Of a stretch of DNA of 64,000 bases, positions 63,454-64,000 are shown in pieces (position 1 is the first letter of the stretch; every line of letters begins with the position of its first letter). The position numbers and the translations under genes were made by a program. The DNA comes from Methylocystis sp. (GTDB lineage: Bacteria > Pseudomonadota > Alphaproteobacteria > Rhizobiales > Beijerinckiaceae), in NCBI GenBank assembly GCA_002929055.1, contig PERY01000013.1, positions 17,412-81,411 of the forward strand, given 5' to 3'. Under the pieces are notes generated by a model that was given only the letters and a program-made list of their open reading frames with translations, did no database searches and was not told the DNA's origin.

Positions 63454-64000
63454 ATGCCAAATAAATACCTTCTGGGAGCCGTGATGGCGCTCTCCGCCAG
63501 TACGGCGCTGGCCGCCGATCTCAAGGTCAGGAAGGCGCAGCCAGCGCCGCCGCCGCCTTCGGCCTGGATGGATACGCTCACGGTCGACGGCTATATCGAA
63601 GGCGGCGTCGCTATCAATCCCGCACAGCCCTTCAACAAGCTCAACTTCGGCCAGCTCTACACCGACCGCGCAAACTGGCCGACGTTCAACGGCGTGCTCG
63701 TGACGGCGCAGCGCCCGCTCGATCCCAAGGCGACAGGCTACGACTTCGGGTTCAAGCTGCAGCTGCAGCTCGGACAGGACATGCGTTACAACCATTACTA
63801 CGGGGTCCTGGACTATGCGATCGCTTCGCGCACGCAATTCGGCCCCACGGAGGCGCATCTGCTTGCGCATCTTCCCTGGGTCACGCCGATCAGCGAGGGC
63901 GGCATCGACGTCAAGGTCGGAAAATTCACGACCTATAATGGCGCCGAGCCGCTGTCGGCCAAGGACGCGCCGCTCTACAGCCATTCCTACATCTTCAACG
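63454..64000 (+). CDS. Bbp2/OmpL-like outer-membrane porin (5' part)
   Basis: First 182 residues; runs off the right edge. Signal peptide (YLLGAVMALSASTALA-ADLK), Pro-rich start (KAQPAPPPPS), then barrel strands (VDGYIEGGVAINPAQPF, FGFKLQLQLGQDMRYNHYY) and VKVGKFTTYNGAEPLS, the pattern of the Bbp2 beta-barrel porins. It may serve the guanidine operon 177 bases upstream, but that is only position. AT-rich leader sequence from 63405. Confidence 0.8.
   Translation, partial: MPNKYLLGAVMALSASTALAADLKVRKAQPAPPPPSAWMDTLTVDGYIEGGVAINPAQPFNKLNFGQLYTDRANWPTFNGVLVTAQRPLDPKATGYDFGFKLQLQLGQDMRYNHYYGVLDYAIASRTQFGPTEAHLLAHLPWVTPISEGGIDVKVGKFTTYNGAEPLSAKDAPLYSHSYIFN

Noticed and set aside
1..64000. CRISPR array, rRNA operon, prophage or integrative element
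   Set aside because: No regularly spaced repeats, rRNA segments, integrase, or attachment-site repeats at the two tRNA genes were seen.

Overview
The window is GC-rich, densely coded DNA with many ATGA stop/start overlaps. It looks like an alphaproteobacterium of the Hyphomicrobiales, perhaps the Beijerinckiaceae/Methylocystaceae (methanotroph/methylotroph) side. That placement is an inference from gene content: proteobacterial phosphoribulokinase with transketolase and aldolase, [NiFe]-hydrogenase maturation genes, an RpoE/ChrR stress locus, a DAB inorganic-carbon transporter and a large metal-uptake region. There is no rRNA, 16S or methane monooxygenase gene here to prove it. No CRISPR array, phage or intact insertion sequence was seen.

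Layout, left to right. (1) 1-3305, minus strand: hypA-hypB-hypF, with hypF running off the left edge. (2) 3557-9074, plus: a seven-gene Mrp-type cation/proton antiporter operon (E, F, G, A-C-terminal/B fusion, C, D, second D-like) without a full MrpA. (3) 9125-10660: a transglutaminase-like protein, a small PepSY protein and tRNA-Met(CAT). (4) 10926-19935: Calvin-cycle/pentose genes prkB-tkt-fba, an orphan gene, rpe, a CPA1 Na+/H+ antiporter, a short pyruvate-kinase-like protein and tRNA-Gln(TTG). (5) 20064-27031: two divergent units. The minus unit is DUF2946-like, PepSY-TM, BufA2-type bufferin; the plus unit is DUF2946-like, TonB receptor, BNR/Asp-box protein. They are rich in Cys, His and Met and look like a metal (probably copper) acquisition locus. 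(6) 27538-31371: HWE histidine kinase, receiver-only response regulator, radical SAM protein and a small secreted protein. (7) 31511-38470: a second receptor locus with DUF2946-like protein, TonB receptor, ABC ATPase and two ABC-2/DUF3526-like permeases. (8) 38485-47172: an RpoE/ChrR regulon with two cyclopropane-synthase-like methyltransferases, a flavin oxidoreductase, DUF1365, DUF1295, DUF2177, DUF2147 and a lipocalin. Three copies of a TGATCC-N16-CGTA(G/T)A promoter lie in it. (9) 47181-53208: a LysR regulator with a clear operator, then dabB-dabA and a DUF6671-like gene. (10) 53349-63277: a sigma-54-like promoter, a guanidine-I (ykkC) riboswitch, a terminator, and an operon for guanidine uptake and breakdown (ABC transporter, carboxyguanidine deiminase pair, urea/guanidine carboxylase, allophanate hydrolase). 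(11) 63454-end: the start of a Bbp2-like outer-membrane porin.

How it fits together. Regions 4 and 9 suggest carbon fixation with CO2/bicarbonate loading, although RuBisCO is not in the window. Region 10 would release ammonium and CO2 from guanidine. Region 8 is probably a singlet-oxygen/membrane-lipid response, possibly furan fatty acid synthesis. Regions 5 and 7 are the strongest candidates for incompletely described biology: a bufferin without its modifying enzymes beside receptors, DUF2946 proteins and a PepSY-TM protein carrying Asp-box repeats.
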